The translations under genes and the position numbers were made by a program. Source: Ancylostoma caninum (taxonomy: Eukaryota > Nematoda > Chromadorea > Rhabditida > Ancylostomatidae). Taken from it: 64,000 nucleotides of DNA. Within the stretch, counting starts at the first letter, position 1; every line of letters starts with the position of its first letter. Shown one piece after another: positions 26,593-38,200 of the stretch. A model generated the notes under the pieces. It was not told the DNA's origin. It saw nothing but the letters and a program-made list of their open reading frames with translations, and did no database searches. The DNA lies in NCBI GenBank assembly GCA_037903475.1, contig JBAJFG010000047.1:1030001-1094000 (forward strand), given 5' to 3'.

Positions 26593-29339
26593 ACCGCCTA
26601 GTTAGCCACCACATTTTAAAACAGGCCATAGAAGCCATCACCACTTCGGAAAAAATTGCTTCGAAGTTTTGGGAAAAGTGGAGTACAGAATATCTCACTA
26701 CTCTGAGAGAATCCCAGAAACTACATCTGAAACAGTCCAGACATGTTGCAAGGACTTCTCCTGAAACGGGAGAAATCGTTCTCATAGAGCAAGACCTTCT
26801 GCCCCGTGGATGTTGGTCATACGGAAAAATAGTTGAGGTAATATCCAGTAATGATGGCCTCATAAGAACGGCCAAGGTTCTTACCCCCAGTGGTATAACA
26901 TTGCTTCGTCCGATAAATAAGCTTTATCCACTTGAAATCCGTTCAACTCCAGAGGAAAACTCGGAGGAATCGATAATACACACTCCTCCACTTGCTGAGC
27001 AGATATCAACTCGCCCTGTGTTACCGCGGTCATCCAAAACGAGGGCCTATGATATCATAAAAGACTTCGAGAACAGCTTAGAGGACACTCATATATCAGG
27101 TGTGCCTGTTGACGAGCGGTCTAACAAAGATTCGCGCAACCAGAAGTTGCTTGAGAGGTGCCCGCAGCGCACAGAAATAACTAAAGTATCCCGCGGATCC
27201 ATGCAAAATATCCTCTTAGTTGCATTAATAGTCGTGGGTTTTGTAGCTCCAGCCACTGCCAAGTATCCCAAATGCGATAGAGGTACTGTCGAAATCACAG
27301 AAATAAATGGCACATACGAACTCTGTTTCAATGAAGAATGTCGCGAATTCATCGGCAATGAAACAATACGTACATATGAGTTACTGCCTTCATCATCATC
27401 TCATAATGAAACCAGAGTAACGGTTAGATATGGCGCAGGTGATAATTCTACTGAGTTTACCACGATATGCTTGAATCCGGATGTCTGCACCGTATCAAGT
27501 TCCATACTCAGCACATCATTGCTGGGGAACCCACATTGTTGGCCGGTCGGTGCTGCCATTACCGCAGCCATAATATTGTATCTGGCTACCATAATGATGT
27601 TTATATCTCTGTTTCTGTTGATAACGATAATCAGGATAGCCACCAAGAGCCCTGCACGAACAGTGCAAAACACTTGTACTATCACTGGACAACAAGTTAA
27701 CGTCCAACTTCATTCCTTGAGACCAACTCCGTTGAGCGGTGGAATGCTCATCACTCTGTGTGTTATTATCCTAATAGGAAATAATACCGTGACAGCGTGC
27801 CAACACGGTTTCACTCGGCACGCTACCAATATAGTGTGCAGCCAGGAAGGAAACTGCAGCTATGAGTTCAGTCGTGAACTACTGTTCAATCGAATCCAAA
27901 CTGAACACTGTGTCGAAATACGACATCGGAACAAGACGGTGGGTCTGCTAAAGATGAAGATAGCTCCCACCAACCTGGTGTGCTCAAAAGTGTCAAAATT
28001 TTTCACAAAAAGCACTGAAATCAGGGTATTCTCCAGGGTGAGATGCCCCCAAGCAGGATCTTGCTTCGACAACGTGTGCGACAAAATTCGTCCCAACGAG
28101 ACAATTCCTGAACTGTCAAGAGGGAGTAAATACCCAGGTTATTCGGGATGTCAATACACTTGTGGTGGACTAAGTTGCGGATGTTTCCTACCTGCCCCAT
28201 CCTGCACTTTCTACCGAGTGGCCCATGTGCCAATATCTGACGCTATTTACGAAGTAGTCGAGTGCAGTGAATGGATTCCTTCCATCCATATCGAAGTTGA
28301 GAGCACTCTATATCAAGAAACCCAAAAGGAGGATGTTCTTCTTCAACCGTATGTAACATATCGGTTTCACAATTTCAATATTACGGCTACATCCGTACAG
28401 AAGCCAGCCTTGGCTATATTGAATAACAGGTTTGCATTATCTCTTAATGAGTCGCTCATTCTCCCCAACCGATTCGCAGTACCGGTCGAATGCGCAACGC
28501 AGAATGAAACGTTGGAGAATTTCCGAAACTGCATCAACAAGGTCGTCTGTGATTGCAACACAGGTTGGACAAAGCATCATTGCCATTGTCCATCTAACTC
28601 GCTCAGAGCGGTCGCAAATGACGACATGAATCGTTTGCCACTAGTCATGCCACACCTAGAAATACACACGAGAAACGGTGGAATTGTCGCCCTCACAGAG
28701 GACGTCGAGACTATAATTACAGTTCAGTCGCAATTACTCATCAATAGTGCAGAACTCGTGTACGATGAAAAATGTGACATAACACTCAGCAATCTATCTG
28801 GCTGTTACAACTGTTTACACGGTGCAACTGTGGAAACCGTATGCAAATCCTTAGACGTCACCAAGATTACGATTCTTTGTGATCATAATGTATTTTCGGT
28901 GGAATGCGGACCGACAAGTCCAAAAACTAATGTGCACCTAAGGTTCGACTCCGCAGTGATACAGCAAAAGTGTTACACGGTGTGCGAAAATGAAAAATGG
29001 ACTCTCCCATTAAATGGTACCTTGTTTTACCATCGTATGAAACACAACTCCGTGTTCAAATTCAACGAAGACAAATATAAAGGTACAAGTCTTCTGAATT
29101 TCGTGTCTGAAATCCACATACCAGACTTAAATCCACTTTTGAAGGTGGTTTACCAGCACTGGAAAGCTTTTATGGCTGCCGGAATTGCAGCAGTAGCAGC
29201 AGCTGGCTTTACGTACCTCTTTGGCTCACTCATTTTGATCACGATTATTAAATTGCTTGTTAGTACAATTGCGTACTCAGTAACCACTGTGAGTAAAGTG
29301 ATAGGATTTGTAATACAGTGCATCAGGCAGTCACCGTAG
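26593..29339 (+). CDS. Integrase tail plus envelope-like class II fusion glycoprotein (retroelement)
   Basis: One uninterrupted frame runs from the 5' LTR boundary to a TAG stop at 29337-29339. About 26619-26931 matches the integrase C-terminal domain of BEL/Pao elements (DUF5641 type: KFWEKW, LRESQKLHLKQ, LLPRGCWSYGKI). A spacer follows, then ATG 27201 starts a 712-aa envelope-like protein. It has a signal peptide (27201-27260), a small ectodomain with NxS/T sites, a membrane segment (about 27545-27640), a second signal-like hydrophobic segment (about 27738-27797), a large cysteine-rich ectodomain (27798-29150) and a C-terminal membrane anchor (about 29160-29270). This two-ectodomain layout, with a clustered-cysteine stretch near 28160-28206, resembles phlebovirus-type glycoprotein precursors. 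Env genes of that origin are known in Caenorhabditis Cer elements. The frame has no stops. Whether it is expressed is unknown. Confidence 0.82.
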
Positions 29340-29719
29340 AACCAGCCAAGAGAATACCACTCAACATGAAAAGAAACTGCCGTTCCCTCAGTTGTGGTGT
29401 ACAGTAGTAGTCGTGTTACGGCACGACTTCATACTGTACGTCCATAACAACCTACGTCTACATTCGTCTCCAACTGCCGCTCCACCCGCACAATGGTCTC
29501 CACAACTCGCTCTGAACTCTTCAATGCCGACAAGGATCCAACTTCAACCCTCCAACACCCATCAATTGCCCAACAACTACTGCCACCATGAATGAAGAAG
29601 ATAAGCTAAGTCAAATCCACGTCATTATATTCTTGTCATCATCATCTTTCCATGTTTAATCCTGATCCTTGGTCACTACATTCAATGTCATGTTGTTGTT
29701 TTCCTTTCCCGCCCCGGAG
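29340..29719 (+). other. Retroelement 3' untranslated segment
   Basis: Lies between the envelope stop and the 3' LTR. No clear polypurine tract is seen immediately before the LTR; the last bases are pyrimidine- and GC-rich (GCCCCGGAG). No coding signal. Confidence 0.5.
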
Positions 29720-29991
29720 TGTGCCGGTAAAAGCGGCACGAGCTTTTAACATTCTTTACTGTACATATCTAATACTTATTTGGCCAGACAAGGGCCATCA
29801 TTCCTGACCTCACAGATATGTTTATGGGTCGGGCCCAGTTGCTGTACATAACCACGCCCATTGTTGTAGCATATCTACCACTGGACCACTGAGTGCAAGT
29901 CGAGCGAATAAAGACTGCGACTTATTCTTAATTTGTGTGCCTAATACACAAAAAGGGAGCCAACATCCTCCCACAGCTAAAAGCCGCCACA
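29720..29991 (+). repeat. 3' LTR
   Basis: 272 bp, TG...CA, followed by the 5-bp duplication CATGC. AATAAA lies near 29907. The 3' portion differs from the 5' LTR. Confidence 0.88.
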
Positions 29992-30335
29992 CATGCAAGG
30001 AGTGCGAAAACCTGCAAAAATTCATTTTTCCGGCGAAACTCTCCACCGCCCTTGCACAGCTTTTTTCGCCGAAATCTGCAGAACCCGGAACATCCAGAAA
30101 AACCGTGGATGAGTCAGTGTGCACTCATAAAGCGAAGGTGTGGCCTGTGTGAATGACCGCAGACGTCGCCGTCCTGGCGGGTGTGTGTGTTTGCTATTGA
30201 TCGACAGTCTGGCGTACGACGACGGGGCGTGGAGAACCGACCGAAGAAGAGCCGGTGTTCCCTGTCATCCGGAGATTCGCAACGTTATACTAACTGATAA
30301 CGGGCACTACTACTATTGCTTCAAAGCCACACAGC

Positions 30336-32235
30336 ATGGCGCTTCCCCCTACGGCTCCTGAGCTGAGGGGCAGCGGAATTCAGTTCACGTTTGAGGTGAG
30401 TGCACGAAATTCAGCTGCTATTCTGTGCACATCATCCAGCTGGCGTTATTTCATCCGGAATTCTGCTATTTTTCAAATTTTTCCTAGTCAGGATTTCATG
30501 CTTTACCTCTTACTAGCCTCGGCAAACCTCCAGGGATCCGCAAGCGTCTCTCAGGAGGTGCGAAATCATCCAGTTTTTTTAAAGTGAGCATTCCGCGTAA
30601 AATTGACATATTTCCCCATTTTCCGTAATTCACCCCTTTAAATTTACCAGTACTACCGAAATACCTGTCCACTCTGGATTACTGGAGAGTTCCCACTTGA
30701 AACATGTATGAATCGACCAGCAAGCTGGGTTCAAGGACGGCACCTCCTTTCGCTTCCAACCAGTTTACTGCCAAACGTTGTGTTAAGCCTATTAATCCAG
30801 AACATTGCCCAATTTAGAAATAAAATATTTAACCAAAGTCTAGAAGAATTAGCCAAAGTCTAGAAAATTCTCCTAAAAACGATGTCAGATATCACACCCA
30901 CATTTTCTAAATTTCAGTGACCAGATTAGTTACCAAACTCTTGTATAGATACCTCTACAAATTCTCTGCATGCTACATTCAATACTATAAAATGCTACTG
31001 GCCACCAGAAAATGCTTGATTCCGGATTGCACAACATGACCAAATTTGCTGTCGAAAATAATTCTTGTCTAGAATTATGTACCTTCTGAAACTCGCTAAC
31101 ATTAGTTACCTAAATGAATTTACTTGAACCGCTGGCGAAATAAATACTGAAAGCAGAATTGGGGCATGTTGTACATTCCGGAATTCACGGTGAGATCAAA
31201 TATTCAATTACTTCGTCGTTCAACTATGAACAGTGTCCGCTACCAGATAATTGCAATGGTCACCCTTCACTTATGTTGCACTCATCATCTATCCATAGTT
31301 GAAGGCTGCGACTGCATCGAATTCACCACTTTACTCGTATGTTGATCTTTCTCACTAGGAGAGGTAAATCCTTCAAGTAAAGAAACGCCGCAGCTATCTG
31401 TCAAATACTGCTTTTCGTGGACAATTCCGTCGCAAAGAACTGACCACATTTCGCTAGCGCTGGAATGCATAACTGAGATTACCCATGGTTTACGTGTTAG
31501 CTTACCCAAACCTACAATTTACTTGGCACCCACCAACGTTGTTACACATGCGTGATGTTGGTTAACTGTTACTCATGGGCATGGAATCACCCATCATTCC
31601 AATGGTGCGCCTGGGTCCAGGCCCTATAGGCGCTTTTGAAAGCCCATTTTAGGTCTGACTTATCCTCCCACTTCACGCTCCGCACTTTTCTATGGTAGAC
31701 ATCAGTTTTTTTTGTCTTGGCATTATTTTTACTTTTTGGTTCTCCACACGGGGAGGAGGGGGGAGGGGTGTGGAGGTAGACTGAGGTTCCCGCTACACTT
31801 CACTAGGTACCTGTAGGGCCGTATTTTCGAAAACAAATGCCTAGTAAAGTTAGTCCTAGTATTTATTTATCTAAAAATGAGATTTGAAAGTGGTAAACAA
31901 ACAACACAATAGGGTGAACCGATACAAAATGTGTACCTATCTTACAAAGTACTGCGTAGTATCTTACAAGTTTGCTCTGCTTATTCCTGGAACCGAGTGA
32001 GGAAGAGGGGGCGAGGATTCCATTATTTCACTTCTAATTAGTTTTTACTTGAAATGAACACCAATATAAAGTACTTTTACTTCAAATGTATACCAATATA
32101 AAGTACTTTTTGTTTTGCAGTACCTCGGCAGTGTTCCGGTACTTGCCGCATTGCACGACATGACGCCCGATCTGCGGCCGCTCGTAGTCAAGTGAGAATT
32201 TTTTCATCTGTATATATAAAGTAGAATGTCTGTGC

Positions 32236-32267
<32 letters not shown>

Positions 32268-35200
32268 ATGTATGTATGTATGTATGTATGTATGTTCCTT
32301 ATAGAAATCGCGGAGGATTAACCGATCGGGACCAAACTTTGCACACATACCCATCAAAGGCCGGCGGAGGTTTTAGGCTACTTTCCTCTAGGAAATATCG
32401 ATTGATTTATCGATTATATCGATTTTATTGATTCTTCGCTATTTTTGCTCAGGGGTCAGTGGGGACACGTACACTGGGGTATCTCAATACGCTGAACACG
32501 AATATGGCAAACACTTTGCACGAAACTATCGATTTATCGATTTTATTGATTTTTCGCTATTTTTCCCCAGGAGTCGATGAGGATATGCCTACTGGGGTTT
32601 CTTAATGCGCTGAACATGAATATGGCAACCGCTTCGCACGAAAATATCGATTTATCGATTTTATTGATTTTTCGCTTTTTTGCTCAGGGGTTGGTGGGGA
32701 CACGTACACTGGGGTTTCTTAATGCGCTGAACACGAATATGGCAACCGCTTCGCACGAAAATATCGATTTATCGATTTTATTGATTTTTCGCTTTTTTGC
32801 TCAGGGGTTGGTGGGGACACGTACACGGGGGTTTCTTAATGCGCTGAACACGAATATGGCAACTGCTTCGCACGAAACTATCGATTTGTCGATTTTATTG
32901 ATTTTTCGCTATTTTTCCCCAGGAGTCGATGAGGATATGCCTACTGGGGTTTCTTAATGCGCTGAACATGAATATGGCAACCGCTTCGCACGAAAATATC
33001 GATTTATCGATTTTATTGACTTTTCGCTCTTTTGCTCAAGGGTTGGTGGGGACACGTACACTGGGGTATCTCAGTACGCTGAACACGAATATGGCCACTG
33101 TTTTCCACGAATTTGTCATCGAAATAACTTTACTGACACTGACGTTTCGCTTACGGGATTACTTGAGGGGAGGGGTTACAGGGCTTTCACTCCGGAGTTT
33201 CTTAATGCGCTGAACATGAATATGGCAACCGCTTCGCACGAAAATATCGATTTATCGATTTTATTGACTTTTCGCTTTTTTGCTCAAGGGTTGGTGGGGA
33301 CACGTACACTGGGGTATCTCAGTACGCTGAACACGAATATGGCCACTGTTTTCCACGAATTTGTCATCGAAATAACTTTACTGACACTGACGTTTCGCTT
33401 ACGGGATTACTTGAGGGGAGGGGTTACAGGGCTTTCACTCCGGAGTAGACATCGCGTTGGAGACACGCGCGCGCTGATCCATTCCACAGATCAAATTCTC
33501 AGTTGAAAGGCTACGTCCGAACCGCTAAAAACCATTCCCACGTAGCCTTTCGATTGAGATTTTGATCTTTGGAATGGATCAGCTCGCGCGCGCGTCTCCA
33601 ACGCGATGTTTACTCGGAGGGGAATGCCCTGTACCTGAGCATCGCTAATGTGCTCACCACCAAAGTTATGGGTATTTCCAATGATTTTACCAGCAATGGC
33701 AATTGTTCTCATCAATGTGAGAAAGCCGGGGTTGTAAAACACCCGAGCGAAGCCGGGTATGCCGTCTAGTAACATATAATTTTACCTAGTTTCGTGGGGC
33801 ACAATCACCCACCTGGTTACTCTGACATCATCGGAATATCCTTGCGAAATCCCTGAAATTTCGTAGTCTCTGCTACTTCGGTAACTGCATATAGTCTCTT
33901 GCACAATTTAGGGAATGCATCAATATGATCGCTGGAGAGATTGGAATCATTCCTGTACAAGAGACGAACGCAATAATAAAGTTGGTAAGATCCTCTTGTC
34001 ACTGGTCTTTTTTTTGGGCGTTTAGACTTCCGTGCTGCTGTTTATACTCAACTAAAATTATCGCTTTAGTTCGTCGGCACTCCAGAAGTAGCAAATCACA
34101 GGATCGATTTGAATATTTCCACCAAGGCGTTGACTATTATCTATGCGGATCCGAAGAATAAAGAGCGGTTAAATCGACTGATCGCTCGGCATAATATCGA
34201 ACTCGTCTCGTTTGCCGCGCAAGGTTCAGAGGTTTGTGGAGGATTATTATTTCTTGTATTCATAGTCTTTTTTGTTTGGAATACCTTCCTTTGTGTAGAG
34301 TTAGTTTGAAGATTAAGCATAAACAACAAACAAGTAAAAAGGGAGTGAAAAACTAAATGTGATGACTCGCGGAAGAAAAGATAACCTCATAACTGTTCAG
34401 GAAATAGAATACCTTGCGTTACATTCCTAGCGCTGCAGGTACACTCCAAGTGGAGTATAGCACCCCTCCCCCTCGTCGCGCTCGGTCAGGCGACATCGAT
34501 TTTGATACGTATTGATTACCGCTGCGTTGCGTCGCAGCGACGCCAGCAGTGCCCCGCCCGAAAATCGATAGATAGGAAATTGATATCGCCTAGCGACGGC
34601 GACAAAGGCTGCATGCATCATTAAGATTACCCAGGGTAAAAGCTTTAGCGCCTCACAAACTTACCCATCGTTAATACTGGCGTCAACATGTTTACCTTGA
34701 GTAGTCTCAATGATGCATTCGGGCCCAGAAGGATACCATACTTCGGATGGAGTGTAGTAAGGGCCTCCTAAGCGGTTATCCCCAGTGAATGTACTATTTT
34801 AAAATTAAAACTTAAATAACCATCTATTTTTTATATTAACAGTGATCACACTGTTTTTTTTATTTTGTTTTTTTTTTCAAACATCTTCCGGTGCTGTTGA
34901 AAATACTCCTTCAGGAGACGAACACTAGTGATATGTTCGGATATATAGCGAAAAAACGCAACGAAACCGATAGACGATGTCACATATTCAGGTTTAAGGA
35001 TGTAAGCTTTTTTTTCTGGAAACTTCCACTATTTCCTCTTGCAATTCACCTACTAATGGAAGGTTAACAAGCATCTTTTCCTAAATTTATGGGTTCGTTC
35101 ACAGGTGCAAAGAGTAATGCACACAATTGACGATGCAATTCGACTGGCCACCCTGGAGATCGCCATGCCGCCACCCATACTGCCAACATCTGGCAAAGTT

Positions 35201-38200
35201 GAGGTTAGTGGTCACAAAGTATTCTTTTTTCATGAGAAGTTGTAGAACAGACGTTTACATGAAATTTTACTTTCACCTCTTACTTTTTTGAACTTTACCT
35301 TCCTTTTGTTGGAGGAATTGTAGCGTAACCTTGGTATTTTCTGGAAAAAATATGACGCAGTCGTTCAACCTTTCTCGAAAAAAAAAAAGAAAATTGATTT
35401 TGTTTGAGCAATTCAGAGGTGGCATGCATCACTGAGGCTACCCAGGGTAAACGCGCTAACGCCATACGGACTTACCCATGTTAACACTGGCGCCAACACG
35501 TTTACCCTGAGTAAGCTCAATGATGCATCCAGGCCCTGGATTCATGTTCATTAAGAAAACTTGTGGAAAACTCGGAAAACTTATAATGTTACACCGAAAA
35601 CGTTTAAGGTCGAGCCTCCTGCGCCTCCTGCGCCTCCCTTCATCCAGGAACCCCGCCGGCAACCGCTGGCTCCTTCTCCCCGGCCAGCCAACAGAAATCA
35701 TATACCGGATCGTCCGTCTCCAGAGCTAGGTTTGCACCATTGCTTTTTCTTCGCAAACAGAACAGATTCAGAGTTTGGTCAAGCCAAGGATAAAGCGCTG
35801 ACCTTTAGGTGTTCGGGAAGATCCCAATGGATTACTGGGTCTGGATCTCCACGACAAACCGTGGTTCCATGGTGAATTGGACCGAGCTGCTGCCGAATAT
35901 CTGCTAAAGAAGGATGGTGATTTCTTGGTCAGGTTTGTATGAACATTTCTTGTTTTTCTCTATTGCATTGGTTTTATTTACTTGTTTATTCGTAGTTTAT
36001 AAAATTCACCTACAAATAATGCACTACAGTTTTCGAAAGTGATCCAGCTAGAATCCGAAGGAATCAAAAGAGTTTTTATGATATCTTGTCTCCTTTATCC
36101 TGCTTCCTCCGATACCATTCCCAATTCTTTCTCTGAACAGGTTACCCTCTCTCCCCTTCCACACCCCTGTTTTGCTGGTTTTCTTTCAACAAAATGTGTT
36201 AGAGAGAAGATCTATTAGGTTGTCCCATAAATAATGGCCGTTTTGGAGGTGCGTATTCCAATCTGCATAACTCAGCTCAAACTTGAGATTTTCCCTTGAA
36301 CTAGAAAGTATTATGATCAGCATTTCCTGCACATTTTAGCAGTACAGTAGAACATATGTAAGGAAGAAAGCCGAAATCACAGGATTCAACGAAGTGCGAA
36401 AGGTCAATTTTCAGTACCCATTGATTCGCATGAATTTTCTAGCCGAAAACTGGATTCACCGCGAGCTCGAAAAGATGCCCTATTAGGCAAAGGTCTGGCC
36501 AACACAATATTACAATGAGAGATCCAACGTCTCACTCACTGAGATTTTTCTTGGTAGGATGTGAACCTGTGTGGATTTGCCCGCCCCGCCAGTGGACATG
36601 CCCTTCTTCGGCTCACCAGAACTGAGGCATTTTCAACCGAATCTCGAAGTCAAACCCAAAATGGTAACAGGCGAGGCATTTAGTAAATTCTACTCGTGGC
36701 CTGGTCTAGCTACTATCGAACACCTCGAGTAGCATTTCATCTCCCAGAAAAAAGTTACCGTATTCTGAGATGTCAAAGTTCGTTGAGTATATCCAGATCA
36801 CTCTCAGCGATGCAAGCAAAACAAAAGTGCATTTTAATAAGCAATGTCTACTCATCACTAAAAGTGGCCCACTTTCCCGGAAAATTTCGAAACAGTGTTT
36901 ATGAGAGGGATAAAAGTAAATGGTGTCGCAAGTTAAGCAATGACCAGCAATGCTTTTGTTCACAATCCACTTTGACCATTTTTTGCCATGTTTGGCTGCC
37001 AAGAAGGCATGGCGACCTGTGATTTAGTTGCGCCCAACCTGGCTGCTAACATTTTTATGGACTGTTTCAGAACTCTCGTTCCGCCTCCAGAACTATGCTT
37101 TCGTTCCTGACAAGTTTCGTGACCATTACCTGGTCAAATTCGAGAACTCGCATCGTTCTGGAAGTGCTTCTCTAGTCACAGCTTCTGCGCGCTTACAACA
37201 CGACTACCTGGCCAGATGCAAAGCTAACACCAAGTCTGGCTCTTATCTTATTAGGGCGAAAAAATGGTCTAAAAATTGGGAGAACACAAAAACCATGTTT
37301 TGCCTCATCTTACAATTTCGTCTGCAGAAACCAAAGAGAGGGTAACTGAGGAGTCCCTTTTAGGATACGGATAGAGCAGATCTTGCTCTTTATAATTGTC
37401 CAAAGTTTGTCCATTTAGCTTCTGAATTAATGGATTTATGAACTTCCAAAAATTCATTACTAGGTTGCGGCCATTTTTTGTGGGACAACCTAATATATAG
37501 AGTCGCGTCGGTAGAATGTGAAAATTTTTGTGGGATTCGCGGGATTTTTGCATAACTTCTTCCAGAATGAATATTTTTCAAAATAAAAAAACTACATAAT
37601 GTAGAATAACATTCTGCATCTCTTCGTACCTTGATCACCTTTGCAGCTGTCACCAAAAATTCTAAAATCTTCGTTAATTGCCTTGACCCCGCCCACTGAT
37701 TAGGGTCAAACACGGAAAACTCCACAACTTTTTCCTCTCTAAACTGATATTCTACATTGTGGAAATTTCTTATGGGGTCCAATGAGTTCACTAGAGGATG
37801 GCAAACAATCTGATGTGAAAATTATTCAGTCACTTGGTAATCTTCCGTTTCCTAAATGTAGCAGATTTTTAATTTTTTCGATCAAATTTTCACCTCATAG
37901 GCCGATTGCAAAGCTTTCATCTCTATTTCACAATATTTGGGAGAAGAGTACAGTTAGTTGCATAGGTGAAATCTAAGGTAGCTCGCAATTTCTTTTCAGA
38001 AGTCAACTGCAAAATTGGCACAACGTCTAATTTTTTTCTAAATTTGTGAAAATAGACAACCAAAAAATTCGTTCGTTAAAACCCGTATGAGATGATTTCA
38101 GAAAGATCGATAGAACTCTCTACCCTGTGGCAGATACACATGTTTCTCATTCCAGTCGGCCTAGATATTGCCGAAAATTACATGTTCTGAAATTCATTTG

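Larger units (their letters stand above)
26332..29991 (+). mobile_element. BEL/Pao-type LTR retroelement, internally deleted, envelope retained
   Basis: Two LTRs (26332-26592 and 29720-29991) begin TGTGCCGGTAAAAGCGGCAC and end in CA. They are flanked by the same 5 bp, CATGC, at 26327-26331 and 29992-29996. The internal region is only about 3.1 kb. It starts directly in the integrase C-terminal domain and continues in frame into an envelope-like glycoprotein. Gag, protease, reverse transcriptase, RNase H and the integrase catalytic core are missing, as is any clear primer-binding site after the 5' LTR. The assignment to BEL/Pao rests on the integrase tail (DUF5641-like) and on the known occurrence of env genes in nematode elements of this group. 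It could not move without help in trans. Confidence 0.88.

Noticed and set aside
26901..29339. Reading the envelope frame as starting at a TTG codon at 26901
   Set aside because: That point is in the middle of the integrase C-terminal domain. The frame is open upstream, and the first plausible envelope start is the ATG at 27201, which is followed by a signal peptide.
32577..33506. Three plus-strand frames of 94-126 aa
   Set aside because: They are translations of the 117-bp tandem repeat and stay open only because the unit has no stop in that frame.
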